From: Limnomonas spitsbergensis
Taxonomy: Eukaryota; Chlorophyta; Chlorophyceae; Chlamydomonadales
NCBI GenBank assembly: GCA_037349105.1
Contig: JAYJMM010000111.1
Location: 1 to 64,000, forward strand
DNA length: 64,000 nt
Direction: 5' to 3'
The notes beneath the pieces are model-generated. The model saw nothing but the letters and a program-made list of their open reading frames with translations, was not told where the DNA came from and searched no databases. The position numbers and the translations under genes are program-made. Every line of letters starts with the position of its first letter. The first letter of the stretch is position 1. Of this stretch, positions 23,489-34,482 are shown in pieces.

Positions 23489-25288
23489 AGGGACCTGGTC
23501 CGCAGAGCCACCCGCCTCTGGGCCGACAAAATCGGCCTTTCTCGCTCCATGAAGGGGAAGATCAGGGCTGATGTGCAGAGGGTATGCAGGCCGGGACCGA
23601 CTGGGCGAAAGGGGTAGGAATCGTTCATGCGCAGGGAGAGGCGGGCTGCACTACAAAGGGGAACTGTATAAGGAGAGGGGATGGCACAGGGCTGCACTAC
23701 AAAGGGGAACTGTATAAGGAGAGGGGATGGCACAGGGCTGCACTACAAAGGGGAACTGTATGAGGAGAGGGGATGGCACAGGGCTGCACTACGAAGAGGA
23801 ACTGCATGAGGAGAGGGGATGGCGTAGGACAATGATGTGCCGAGAGGAAGGAGTGAAACACAAAATCGTGTGAAGAGCAGGGAGGCGAGGGAGTGCGCCA
23901 GCCTTGCTCTGCCCATATCTCTCGCCTTGATGCAAATGCAATGAGTACTCTGAATTAGTTAATAAAGGAAGCCAAGCGTCTGGCCTGGTTAGGCTCAAAG
24001 TTACAAACACACACAAACTAGTCACGATATGCGTCCTCCCCCCCCCAAGTGCATGCACCTGCAGCAAGGCCTCAAGCTCGGGCACCCTGCACCCCATGAC
24101 TGCCCCGGCCTCGGCGTCCACCGCGCTGGCACCTTCCCTACCAGTGAGGGCGCTGTACTGCAGCTCCTCCCACAGCCCACCCATCTCCTCGTGCAGCCTC
24201 TGCAATTGCTGAGGCTTGTTTGGCAAAGGTGACAGACAGGCTGTCCAACTGTCACTGTTTTGGGTCCACCCATGGTAGCCCCTAAGTGCAACGCTGTGCC
24301 CATGAGCATGGGGTTCCGGGATTAAGGTTCAGGGTTTTGAAACCCATTTTCCTAAACAGTATAACAACGCAACATGCGCCCCCCTGGTCCGCTGTCAGAG
24401 GACAGCGTCTGCCCTGCCCTGCCCTACCCAGCACAGCCCTGCCCAGCCCTGCCCTGCCCTGCCCTACCCTGCCCAGCCCAGCCCTGCCCAGCCCAGCCCT
24501 GTCCTGCCCAGCCCTGCCCTGCCCTGCCCTGTCCTGCCCTGCCCTACCCTGCCCTCCCACGTACCTAGCCTGCCCATGGCTGCAGGCAGATCCAATCTGA
24601 CGAGAACGAAGAGTTTGCCTGCCATTTATGACGCCCTCTGGGGGCATCAGGTCATCCCACAGCAGGGTCGTCGTCTCGACCTGACGCGGATTTGCCGAGG
24701 CGTCGCTGAGTCACTCCTTTTGGCGACGAGGTAGGTAGATTCAACCACCCCGGAGTGATGGCGCACTTTGCAGGATAGCGGCATGTATGTAAATGCCTGT
24801 ATCACACAGTACCGAATAAGGCCACCGATTCATCTGATAGAGGAGACGTCACAATGTGTTCTGGTTACGGAATAAGAGACAAAACCCCGAACCCACCCCA
24901 GTCATACAAATCGCACTTGGCAGTCTGCTGCGCGAGTCTGCTGGCTTCCAAGGTGCATGGCTGGCAGTTCTCATCAGCACCATGGGGGGGGGCATGATTG
25001 GCTCCACCTGATTGGCCCTATTCCTTCATCAGTCCGCTCGTGATGCCTCAAACACTTCTGGATCACTGGTCCCTCGTGACAAAATTGCAGCCGTGGTCCG
25101 TTTCTTTACCCCAGGACTCTCGAACCGATCCCTTCTGGCCATTTCCTGATCCCGCGGATTTTATCAGCAGCTCGACACATACCGGTACCGTGCTTGCCTA
25201 TCTGTCCCAGGGAACCCCAGGAGCAGGGGTCTCAATTCAATCAGAATCATGTCTGATCGGGACGTGCTGTTTTGGATTTGGCCCTTAG
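23489..25288 (+). CDS. Possible spliced gene, unknown product (low confidence)
   Basis: Three exon-like segments. Segment 23489-23581 lies between 'tttttttag' and GTATGC and reads RDLVRRATRLWADKIGLSRS. Segment 24586-24730 lies between 'ctgcag' and GTAGGT and has ALWGHQVIPQQGRRLDLTRI. Segment 25033-25288 follows 'cttcatcag' and ends in TAG. The second and third join in phase (AG + T), but the first does not join the second directly, so at least one exon or boundary is wrong. Two minisatellites (23.64-23.83 and 24.41-24.56 kb) would sit in the first intron. No family recognised. It could be a decayed gene. Confidence 0.33.
23640..23830. repeat. About 46-bp tandem repeat, four copies
   Basis: Unit includes 'gggctgcactacaaagggga' followed by 'actgtataaggagaggggat'. 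Copies are nearly identical at first and slightly diverged in the last. Confidence 0.9.
24409..24560. repeat. Short-period CCCTGCCCAGC minisatellite
   Basis: About 150 bp built from CCCTGCC, CCCAGCC and CCCTACC pentamer/decamer units, strongly C-rich on this strand. The repetitive open frames it produces are artefacts. Confidence 0.9.
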
Positions 25289-27620
25289 TGGTTACACCAG
25301 CATATTTTGGCATTTAAATACATCCAGATCACCAGAAAATCACGGGTCCTCAACAACTAGAGCATAGTCATGCCTTTTTCACACGAAGGCCTGAAGGAAT
25401 GCAAATTTAGTGTCAAGATCTGACCTGGCATTGGGGCCGTCCATGACTAAAATCCGGGTGAATCCATTCCCTCTAAACGGCTCATGTCCCCAACCAGTTA
25501 ATGACGTGACACCTGTGGGACCTGCTTAAATAAAATTCGGCCACACGGCAGACAAAAAGCCAGGTAGGAAAATCCAAGGGAGAAGTCAGTCCTGAGGAAA
25601 GAGAGGAAAGAAATTTGACCTGCCAAATTTGACATGCCAAGTCGAACAACAGCAAAGAGGTCAGGCAAACCGTGACCCCTGCCCTGAAGAGACTAGCCTT
25701 CAACAAGCTCAACTACATGTTCCACAAAAGCCAGGGCCTCCCGTGCCTGCCACCCCTGCCTGGGACCCCTGCCTGCGACCCCGGTAAAGCTGGTGGCAGT
25801 CTATAGCACTGATCTGGGGACCAGCACACCCCGCTCAGTAAGTAACGCCTTGATGTTGGGGCAATGATCATTGCGCCATCCTCTAGTGTCGGCTGTGCTC
25901 ACCGCGCCAGCCAGTCAAAATGCCACCTAAAGGATAGAAGGGGGTGAAATTCAGCACAAAAATTCAGGTAAAGCATGCAGATGAGCAGCCAGAATGCATG
26001 GCAATTTATAAGGGGACACCAGTGCTCAGTTTGGTGGTGACCGGATCTCCTCTGCCAGTTGCATGCTGCAATATGAGTGAAGGGTTAAGTGGGACAAGTA
26101 CACGTAAGTGCTGCATGCAGTGCACACTTACGGGCAAAAACGTTACACATATGGGCCCTGCATAAAATGACTCGGCCGAGTGGGCGCCTAATTGAGGGGT
26201 TGAAACAAAAAAGGCAGAAAAAAGGAAGAGTGGGAAATAAAGTTTAGGGACAAAAAAAAGGTTGGAAAAGAAACAGTAAGCTCCAGCCTCTGAAAACGCC
26301 TACGCCTCAACAATATCTACCACGTCGTCCACCCCAGTCCTGCCCCGGTACAACTTGAAGAATGTCTAGCACCACTCGGGGAACCTGCCCATCCCTGCTC
26401 TTGCACGTTGGATGCAATACTTCCTCCATGTGAAGGAAGCGTTGTGACATGCAATGCTTCCTCCACATGCTCGCCGTCTCCCCTAGCCCAACATCGCAAG
26501 CAGTCTCAACGTCTGTCACGCTGCTGACCGCTGTGCCATCCTCTAGTGTCAGCCGTGCTGACGGCGCCGAGCCGCAGCCTCAAGTTCGTGCGCACGCTGC
26601 AAGCTGAAGGTGAATGGCTGAATCAACTAGCGCTAGCACCTGTGTGACAGGTAGCGGCTACAGGTCAGTTGCTGTCTGACGCAGTTTGCCAGGGATGGCT
26701 GATCCCAGCTCTAGCTCCTCTGACAAGGCAGCTAGCAATTCACTGTACCAATTGGGGCCTCCGGTGCCCTCCCTGACTGCGAGTTGCATGTCGGCCGCCA
26801 TGGTTGCCGCCATGAGTGAGCTGTCTTGCTGTGCTGCTGGTGCGACCGCTGCATTGCATAGAAGCGAAGTCGTACGTACGCTGCCACCAACCTAGCTGTA
26901 ACGGCTGGATCTGCTCCCTCATGCCCCCCCAGCTTAAAGCGTACGCAAGTAGCCATGCAGCTTGGCGCAGATGTTGAAGGAAGCTGGACTGCATTCTGCT
27001 CTTGAGGCAATGCCGCGGCCTGACGTGATTGGTGGCCCACACCACATCACGGTAGTTGGCTGCATGCGTTGCATACCTTGAAGGCCATGCGGCGGACACG
27101 CTGCAACGCGGCAGCCAAAGGCACCTCTCTACCTTGCATAGCCTAGGTCATGCTGCCGCTCTCGTGCTGCATGATGCTACAGGTTGGAGGGATTTGTGGG
27201 GCTGGTGCACTATTACAACATTACATGCTGCATGAGTGCAATGAAACGCTGCAAATTGCATTCTGAGAGGAGAGATTGTGGGGCAGGTGTGACACCAATA
27301 CACAATTGAAATGCTGCATTAAGTGCGTTTGGGGAGAGATATCCAAGGCATATGCACAATGGAAACTCTGAAAATTGCATGGGTGGAGGGATCTGCGGTG
27401 GCACACTGAATGATGGACTTCGCGTCCATCGTGCCTTCAATTTCAGACTAGAAATCATGCCCCCCTTGCCAGTTGCAGATGGTAACGTTTGTGAGACTCG
27501 GTGACGGTGTCAAAGAAATACCTTCTTGTCTTCATATTCTCCCTTCGCTTAGGACATTAAGTAATGTCCACCCAGTTTAAGCTTCGAAGCTGGACAGCCA
27601 CAGGCCCGAGCTGGCGGGAG
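25289..27620. other. Intergenic region with repeat debris, no gene recognised
   Basis: 'ccatcctctagtgtc(g/a)gc' plus 'gtgctcaccgcgcc/gtgctgacggcgcc' occurs at 25.88 and 26.54 kb. 'aggaagcgttgtgacatgca' and similar tcctccac/ctcatg motifs occur at 26.42-26.47. 25.94-26.17 resembles 22.80-22.94 kb. A 'gaaacgctgcaaattgcatt' motif at 27.24 recurs as 'gaaactctgaaaattgcat' at 27.36 kb. Confidence 0.4.
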
Positions 27621-27653
27621 GCTAAAACCTTACAGTCGCTGCGGTCTTAAGAA

Positions 27654-28577
27654 ATGAAGGGCCGCAAGCTTGTGACAAAAGTATGTATTGCAATTGATGA
27701 TGTGGATTGCCAATACGGTCGACTCGCAATCCGCAGAAATGTGCACGGCGATGTCCACACTGCCAACACCGCGCAAGGAGAGGCACAGGAACACACAATT
27801 GACTTGCGCACGTTCGAAAACCCATTAATGCGTCTAGAAGAGACGTGGAATGGTGCCACAGTGTGTCGGTATGAAAACGCCCGGTTCCCCCCACACCCCC
27901 TGCTGCCATTCGGAAATGTACCCGGAACCCTAAGAGTACCAACCAAATCACGACTACAGAGATGGCATGCGTGTACAATGGGAACGGCCGGTGCGTCGGG
28001 ACAATCGCCAAAGACAGACTCGTCACCCTCATAAGATTGTATGAACATGCTGCATATGAAGGCATCCATGCTAAAATGATCCCTCCCCCATCCTCCTTTG
28101 AAGAGGAAGTGGTTGACCTCATCATCAGACACAAGGAGGGGACAAAGACACAGACCAAACAAATACAAGACAATTTCAGCATCCCACCACAATTCAGAGC
28201 GTTGATGGACACGCACTTTGGCATCTCCAAGGAACGGTTTTCTAGCCCCCTCCAAGTTCGAGATCACGCCACCACCTATTGGAGTATATTCCCGAGGGAC
28301 CAGGCCTTCTAAACAGAAACAAATGCCTTCCAACACAGGTGGACAGGGTACTCACATGCCTTCCCAAACCGGAACGAACCATCCCTCGAGAAAGCAGTCC
28401 GATGGGCGGTTTGGTCTGCCTGTCTGAAATGACCAGGGAACCAACAGCTACTGTCTTGTACCTGCCCAGGGGGATGAAGTCGTCAGGCAAACCCTCATAG
28501 AAAAACACCCGCAAGCCGGGGCCACCCCCCTGCTAACCGCAACATGGACCCGACCTCCTCCCCCATTTAGGTATAGG
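27654..28577 (+). pseudogene. Decayed 5' part of non-LTR retrotransposon ORF2
   Basis: Plus-strand frames at 27654-28034 and 27962-28312 read like one protein interrupted by a frameshift near 27.95 kb. It runs into an in-frame TAA at 28310, then continues in the same frame with WTGYSHAFPNRNEPSLEKAV up to a second shift near 28.43 kb. A further shift lies at a G-run near 28.46 kb. The frame then runs open into the RNase H region. No reverse-transcriptase motif (YxDD) is visible, so the element is 5'-truncated and dead. Identification rests on continuity with the RNase H and C-terminal domains. Confidence 0.6.
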
Positions 28578-29303
28578 GTGGAAGAAGATCAAGGAGAGCA
28601 GAACCATGCCCAACCCATGATAGGATCACGCTCCTTCCAACAATCTCCAAGGGACACAGAAATCCCTAGCGCAACAAATGCAGACCCAATGGACGCATGC
28701 AATTACCTGGAGTGGTTCCAAGAAAACAGCGCGCTGGAGCACAATTGGAGGGAGTTAGCCTACACCGATGGCAGTTGCATTGAAATCAGCCTTAAAGATG
28801 GCAGGAAAGCTCAACTAACTGGCGCTGGCCTCCACATCCCGAGCGCCACCGCCGATCAACAAGACACCACCATTAACCCGGCCGGAGAGGGTCCCACAAA
28901 CACCATAAACAGAGCTGAGCTGGCAGGGATTTTTGGAGCCCTGGTGAAAGAACAGACCAAAATAGCTGTTGACAGCGCCACCTCCTTGTACCAAATCCGC
29001 AAAGCCATCCGATCCCCCATGTCTCTCACCTACCACAAGCACAGAGACCTCCTCCAGCATATCGTGGGCCAACTTCAGCTCATGGCGTCCAAAGGCGAAA
29101 TAGTCGAATTCCATAAAGTGAAAGCCCATAACGGGGATATCGGAAACGAGAAAGCCGACGGGGTTGCAAAACGGGCAGCCACTCTAGGGGGAGAATGCGA
29201 TCTGACCGTACCTGTGAGCTCCGAACCCTCGCAGTACGATTCTTTCTGGCTTTTCACAAAACCTAAGGAAGAGGACCAATTCAGGGTGAGCCGCAAGGAT
29301 TAG
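28578..29303 (+). pseudogene. Retrotransposon RNase H domain
   Basis: The frame is open from about 28465 to 29303. It holds a complete type I RNase H core: YTDGSC (first Asp), NTINRAELAGIFGALV (Glu), IAVDSATSLYQIRKAI (second Asp) and KAHNGDIGNEKADGVAKRA (the flexible His loop and final Asp). This domain degrades the RNA strand of RNA-DNA hybrids during element replication and occurs in several plant and algal LINE clades. The reading frame ends at 29303 only because of a frameshift near 29.29 kb. The third frame continues the protein (GLEDLKGALKTHIHERQ) into the next part. All catalytic acids are retained despite the broken frame, which suggests recent decay. Confidence 0.85.
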
Positions 29304-30166
29304 AAGATCTGAAGGGTGCCCTGAAGACGCACATTCACGAGCGCCAAAAGCTGGGTCGATCCAACATCGATAGCGTATACTTTCAAGGGTGGCAACGGTT
29401 GCAATCGATTGCTAATGGGGCCCTCAGCAACAGTTTCTTTAACCACCCGGGAGTCACTCTGGCCGAGAAGAAAACAGCCCTTCGATGGCGACATGGATGC
29501 CTTTGGAATAACAAGGTGGCTTTCAGGTGGGGCAAAAGTACCACCGACAAATGCCCCTTGTGTGAAGAGCATGACAGTGCAGGCCATATCACAGGCGCAT
29601 GCAGGCACCCCGAAATGCAAAAGATGTACATAGAGCGCCACCATGGCACAGGAAGGATTTTGCTGAGGGCTGTATCGAAAGGCAGCATGGGAGGGGACAT
29701 CGTCATGGCAGACCTGGGGACGGCCGAGAAGTGTGAGAGAGCAGTAGCACCAGCCATGCTGATGAATAAAATCCCCTCGTACTTAATCCCCCACGCTGAG
29801 GCACCAACACTTGGAGCCGTCCAAATGAAAACGAAAATGCAGCCTGACATGTTGTTGATGCAAACGACAGGACAAAAGAAGGACGTTATAGTCCACATTG
29901 GGGAATTTAAGTATTGCAGAGACACTGAGCATGGGGACCAATTAAAAGCATGCTTAAACCAGCACACGGATCTCGTTGAGCTACTGATCTTGAACGGGCA
30001 CCAACGAAACAACATAAAAGTTATTCCAATCTTGATTGGCACCTCGGGCACTATTTATAATAAGCACACAATTGAAGCCATGATGTCTCTAGGGATCACC
30101 GCGTTCCATGCTAAGAAATGCGCCCAGAAAATGCATGTCCATTCGATAAACTCTTGCACAGCATAG
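29304..30166 (+). pseudogene. Retrotransposon C-terminus: CCHC knuckle and PD-ExK-like domain
   Basis: The frame starts from the frameshift and carries CPLCEEHDSAGHITGAC, a C-x2-C-x7-H-x4-C zinc knuckle typical of the region after the RT/RNase H of LINE proteins. About 150 residues later it has MQPDMLL followed by VHIGEFKYCRDTEHGDQLKA. The PD...ExK pattern is that of restriction-endonuclease-like (REL) nucleases. The reading frame ends with TAG at 30164-30166. REL domains are used for target nicking in some non-LTR clades. Which clade this belongs to is not decidable without the RT. Confidence 0.7.
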
Positions 30167-30385
30167 TACAAACCAGACGCAGACTCGAATATTTTTCAGC
30201 CACAAAGCCTGCCACTGGGCCAATAAAGCACACCCATAAGAGAAAACCACCGTGAGGAAGTTGTTTCTTTCTTTTTGCCTCATGGTAACGGCGCGGATGT
30301 GGCTACGGCCCCAAGCTGCGCTGTTTCCTTAACCTCCACGCCCATATAGGGCGTAGCTTTCTTTCTTTCTTTCTAACAAGACGGG
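30167..30385 (+). mobile_element. 3' tail of the non-LTR element, ending in a CTTT microsatellite
   Basis: After the stop the sequence runs through 'ggatgtggctacggccccaa' and 'cccatatagggcgtagcttt' and then (CTTT)n at about 30355-30375. A short simple-repeat tail is usual for LINEs that lack poly(A). The short string 'cacgccc(cg/ata)...g(g)tagcttctttct' also occurs at the head of each 4.2-kb unit (34.35 kb), hinting that a related tail lies there. Confidence 0.55.
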
Positions 30386-30524
30386 GCGCAGCATCGGAGG
30401 GGCTCGGGGAGCAAATGGGGTAAGCATTACCGGACGCGGGGCCCTGTCCTGCGTTCCTGCAGAGGTTCTGTTACTTTCAGCTACAATCCGGTCTCCGAAA
30501 TGAGGCCCAAGATGGCCAGGCAGT

Positions 30525-31195
30525 GCATTAGGGTGGGAGGGGCAGTGATGTATTATGCATGCATTGCACTAGGGTGGGAGGGGGGCAGTGATGCATTTTG
30601 CAGGCAGTGCATTAGGGTGGGAGGGGGGCGGTCATGCATTCCGCAGGCAGTGCATTAGGGTGGGAGGGGGCGATGATGTATTCTGCATGCAGTGCATTAG
30701 GTTGGGAGGGCGCGGTGATGCATTCTGCAGGCAGTGCATTAGGGTGGGAGGGGGGCGGTGATGCATTCTGTAGGCAGTGCATTAGGGTGGGGGGGGGCGG
30801 TGATGCATTCTGCATGCAGTGCATTAGGGTGGGAGGGGGGCGGTCATGTATTCTGCATGCAGTGCATTAGGGTGGGAGGGGGGCGGTGATGCATTCTGCA
30901 GGCAGTACATTAGGATGGGAGGAAGGCGGTGATGCAGCATGCATGCAGTGCATTCGCGTGGGAGGGGGGCGGTGATGTATTCTGCATGCAGTGCATTAGG
31001 GTGGGAGGGGGCGGTGATGCATTCTGCAGGCAGTGCATTAGGATGGGAGGGGGCGGTGATGCAGCATGCAGGCAGTGCATTAGGGTGGGAGGGGGGCGGT
31101 GATGTATTATGCAGGCAGTGCATTAGGGTGGGAGAGGAGCGGTGATGCACTCTGCATGCAGTGCATTAGGGTGGGAGGGGGACGGTGATGTATTC
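30525..31195. repeat. 43-bp minisatellite, about 16 copies
   Basis: Unit core 'gcattagggtgggagggggg' then 'cggtgatgcattctgcaggca'. Spacing is 40-44 bp from 30525 to 31162. Copies alternate between ctgcagg, ctgcatg, atgcagg and gcatgca variants. The same repeat lies in reverse orientation at 54.73-55.01 kb. Alternating ALGWEG/NALPAE-type open frames are artefacts. Confidence 0.93.
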
Positions 31196-31860
31196 TACAA
31201 ACAAACAAGCTGTCAGAAAACGACTAAATATATTGAGGTGGGGTAGGAGACACATTCTGGGAATGAGGTTCAGCTATATGTCAGCTACTAAATTCCGTGA
31301 GGTCGTAAGCCGGAGGCCAGTGATGTCCTATTCCGTGATTGAGCGCCATATGGCGATTGCATGGCGATTCAAAAGTAAGTCGGTTTTGCGATTTTGGCCC
31401 AACCAATCGCCGCGCCGAAGGCGCAACACCCACTTTCCAGGGTTTGTCACCGGGTTCAAACTCGAACAAACAGAAAATTCAGAATCGCTTAAGTAAGGAA
31501 CATAAAGCATAATTAGCTATGTCTGATACTAACTTGAGGGGAAAGGCAGGCGCACGTTTGTCATCCCAGAGTCCAGATCGGAATTTTGAGCATGGTTGTT
31601 GCAGCGGCAAATAACACGGACATTCGAGCAAATCTAGTGCAGCTTAGCGACGAAGGCCGGCCCCGAATGGGAAGGCCCAATAAAAAGGCCAGGGTGGAGC
31701 CTGAACAACAGCAGCCACAGCAGCAAGCAGGGACAGCTAGCAGGAGCAGAACAGCGAGTAGGACCAGAGGAGCAACAGCCAGAAGAATAGCTGGCACAAC
31801 GAGCAACACGACAACAACACGAATTACCTGCCACTCTTAGGTATTTTGACTGACTGAAAC
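31195..31860 (+). mobile_element. Repeated element segment, copy 1 (inverted partner at 56.04-56.71 kb)
   Basis: From 'acaaacaaacaagctgtcag' to 'aaacatggttggctgg' this segment matches the reverse complement of 56.71-56.04 kb along its length, with about 10-15% differences by eye and small indels. The match starts exactly where the 43-bp minisatellite ends. It includes the small ORF annotated separately. Confidence 0.75.
31586..31840 (+). CDS. Small basic protein with AT-hook/NLS-like motif, element-encoded
   Basis: 84 aa. MGRPNKKARVEPEQQQPQQQ gives a GRP-K-rich basic motif followed by a Gln run, then a Ser/Arg/Thr-rich tail (SRSRTASRTRG). The inverted copy (56315-56052, minus) encodes 87 aa with the same order, with MGRPKKKARVEP and one extra Asp. 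Both frames remain open despite differences, and a length change is exactly one codon, so it may be a real first exon of an element gene. Function unknown; nucleic-acid binding is a guess from composition. Confidence 0.5.
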   Translation: MSMVVAAANNTDIRANLVQLSDEGRPRMGRPNKKARVEPEQQQPQQQAGTASRSRTASRTRGATARRIAGTTSNTTTTRITCHS

Positions 31861-32349
31861 ATGGTTGGCTGGTGGCCTTAAATTATCTTAATGAGTGTCA
31901 ATTTGCGTGAGATTTCAATAAAGATTTCAAGGACAATCCCACAAAGTATCTCTGAACTTCGGAGGCTTCACCCGAACCCCCACCTGGGGGTGGCCCCCGG
32001 ACCCCCAAGCGGGCAGGCTCGGGCGCCCTGGCGGCCTCGGTTTTACGCCTACACTTTTCCCACTCAGTCACACTTTTTCACACCCATGGCTCCTGGAAAG
32101 TAAGTCCTAAAATCTGAAAAGGACATTCTGAAAAGGACACTGGTTGAGGATCTACCCCTTCCTCCACACATGTCCTTCCCCCAAAACCCACCTCCTCCAC
32201 CTGCCGCCGCTGCTGCAGGCAACAAGCACAAAACCATATGTTAGGAAATGATTCAATCTAGCAAAGCGGGGATAGGTAGGAGGCACATTCTGGGCAGCAG
32301 GAGGTGCTCCAGAGCAGAGCGGAGTGGTGCTCCATAGCAGGGCAGGTAG
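31861..32349. other. No gene recognised
   Basis: Short stretch of mixed composition between the homologous element block and the next ORF. 'cacccgaacccccacctggg' and 'ggtggcccccggacccccaa' at 31.97-32.02 kb are a C-rich near-duplicate. Nothing further is seen. Confidence 0.4.
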
Positions 32350-33665
32350 GTGCGCCAGGGTTGGGTAGTTGCGAGGTGGTGCAGGCCGGGCTGCGGCATG
32401 GGAGGGACAGGCATGAGGGCAGCTTTGGGGGACACAGGTGCGCTGCCCCACCCCATGGACAGAGCTAGCACGCTAGTTCGCAGCCCCACCATGCTTTCCC
32501 CACCATCCGCCATGCGCTGCACCACCATCCACCATGTCCTGCCCCACCGCATCCACCAGGGTGGCAATGCGGTTAACTGCCCGTGCCCTTCTTGCCGGCC
32601 ACGCTGCTTGGGCCGGTCAAGTTTCGGGCCTTCAGTACGCGGGGCGGACTGCCAAATATGGCCTTGTAGCAAGAGGAAAAAGGAAAACAGCATGGGAGAG
32701 GGGCGCGACAGCGGGGCGCACCACTGTAGGTTGTTGGCCACGACATGTCAGGCTCGTGGTGCCCGGTCAGATGGGCTACAATTCAGGTGCAGTTCATCTA
32801 CCCTCGGCTACAATTCAGCTACCCTTCCGCAGGCCCTGCGCGCACGCGGCCAGCCACACTGGATGGCGCATGGCAGCACATGCAGGGAGTTCCTTGGCCC
32901 ATGCCGGGGCTCTTGGGAGACCATGCGGGGACTGATTGGGCAAGGGGGGCGCATTTGCCTAATGTCTATCCACGGGGGATACGAACGTGACGCAAGCATG
33001 GCCCTGGTTGAGAGAAACCAGGTGGCAGAAGTGCCTGTGGCCTTCCAGGGGGTGCCAGAGGGGCAGGTGGCCCAGCAAAAGCAGCACTGGAAGATGGCAG
33101 TGGAATCACTGGCAATGAACCATTACGGTACTATGCCAGCAGGGTCAGCCAGATCTATCGAACACGCAGTTGGGCTCCTGAGGGACCTCCAACACAGGGG
33201 GTGCCCGGCCCCGTGTGAGGGTTGGCCCAGCTTGTTACAGATATTCATGGACAAAGAGTGGGAGGACTACCATGTCCAGATGGATGAGATTGACAGAAGC
33301 ATGAAGCTTCCACCCACATCCATCTCACTACCCTGTCACCTTCATTCCCGGCTTTGATCCTGCCCCCTCAGGTCCTGATCAAGCTACCCTCCATTCTGGC
33401 AAGCCTACGCGCCCTCCTCTCAGCCATATTGCCCGGACTCAGCCCCAACTCCTTCCCACTGGCCAGCCCCAACACCGGGCAGTTCAGCGACTCGGCCTTT
33501 GCCCACATCAGGGGTTTGAGCAGAAGCGGCGCCGGGGATGTCAGCGGGGCCGACCACTCCTCTCCGCTGGCCATTGACTACCGTGTTGTCGTGAGGCGGC
33601 TGGCTCTGCTGCTGGGGTTGCTGCTGCTGCTTTTAAATGTGGCAAGGTGGGGTTACTTAGCCTAA
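32350..33665 (+). CDS. Hypothetical ORF region (335 aa plus following exon-like ORF)
   Basis: An open frame at 32350-33357 has a Pro/Arg-biased first half that looks non-coding and a more protein-like end (from about 32995: MALVERNQVAEVPVAFQGVP; SIEHAVGLLRDLQ). A second open frame at 33372-33665 follows 'ctgccccctcag' and starts VLIKLPSILASLRALLSAIL, ending in a hydrophobic LALLLGLLLLLLNV helix. The splice donor joining them is unclear. 32.84-32.95 kb matches the inverse of 55.93-55.80 kb, so this region belongs to the same repeated element. About 0.95 kb between the two homologous blocks has no counterpart there. Confidence 0.35.
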
Positions 33666-33842
33666 AATATATTTTTCCTGATGCACACACGCTAATATTT
33701 GTAGAGTCTTGCCCTGTTGCCTGAACCCTCGCGCTTCTGATGCGGTGCAAACTTTCTATTTTTAAGCTGCAGCTTGAGGTGCACAAGAGCAGATAAAACA
33801 TTTGATTTCGCTTTGGAACACCTGGGCCTGAAAGTTCAAAAA

Positions 33843-34025
33843 TACCGTAGTCACGGACGTATTTCGTCGTTTTGATCGTTCATCAAGGAGCAACGAAATT
33901 GACTGAAATGTTTTTGACTGGAATTTTTCACGTTAAGGGGCAACGAATTAAAAAATCGCCAAAACAGCGACTTGTTAAGCAACAACGAAATTCGAAAACA
34001 ACGAAACACCTCCGTGACTACGGTA
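33843..34025. mobile_element. MITE with 15-16-bp terminal inverted repeats and TA flanks
   Basis: Left end taccgtagtcacgga (33843-33857) is the exact reverse complement of right end tccgtgactacggta (34011-34025). The outermost TA on both sides is consistent with a TA target-site duplication, as made by Tc1/mariner-like transposases. The 183-bp body is AT-rich, has repeated 'caacgaaat' motifs near both ends, and has no coding capacity of its own. Confidence 0.85.
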
Positions 34026-34482
34026 TACAAGTCTTGCAGCAAATGGACAAGCATTGTTTATTCTTGTTCAAGCTGGCACAGGATGTTGCCAGATCAAAAA
34101 TTACGTCCCCCCCGTCTTTGCATTGTTTACATCGCTTCAGGTCGTGGCGTAAGAGGGTGAAAGAAGCTGACATGCTGGATGAATTGAAGCGGGCAGTACA
34201 GGTGCGCTGAGGCGGGCATTACAACAATAGTAAATGTGTAATGGAGCAGGCATGTGTACTGAAATATAAAATACAGGTGCGCAGGGCACCCTCATGAACA
34301 GAAAATGTGGAGAAGTCATGTAGGGGGTAAGCTGTATTGTTGCCTGAGCCCTCACGCCCCGGTAGGAGGTAGCTTCTTTCTATCTAGATCCAGATCTGGC
34401 TTCCTATCCCTTAACTTGAAGCCCATGAACCCTGACCCCCTCGCATGTCATCCGAGCCCATGAGGAGGCCCAGCAGCTGGCC

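Noticed and set aside
27622..28336. Minus-strand ORFs of 202 and 229 aa
   Set aside because: They are antisense to the retrotransposon, whose plus-strand frames carry the recognisable domains downstream.
30600..31150. ALGWEG/NALPAE repeat ORFs on both strands
   Set aside because: Generated by the 43-bp minisatellite.
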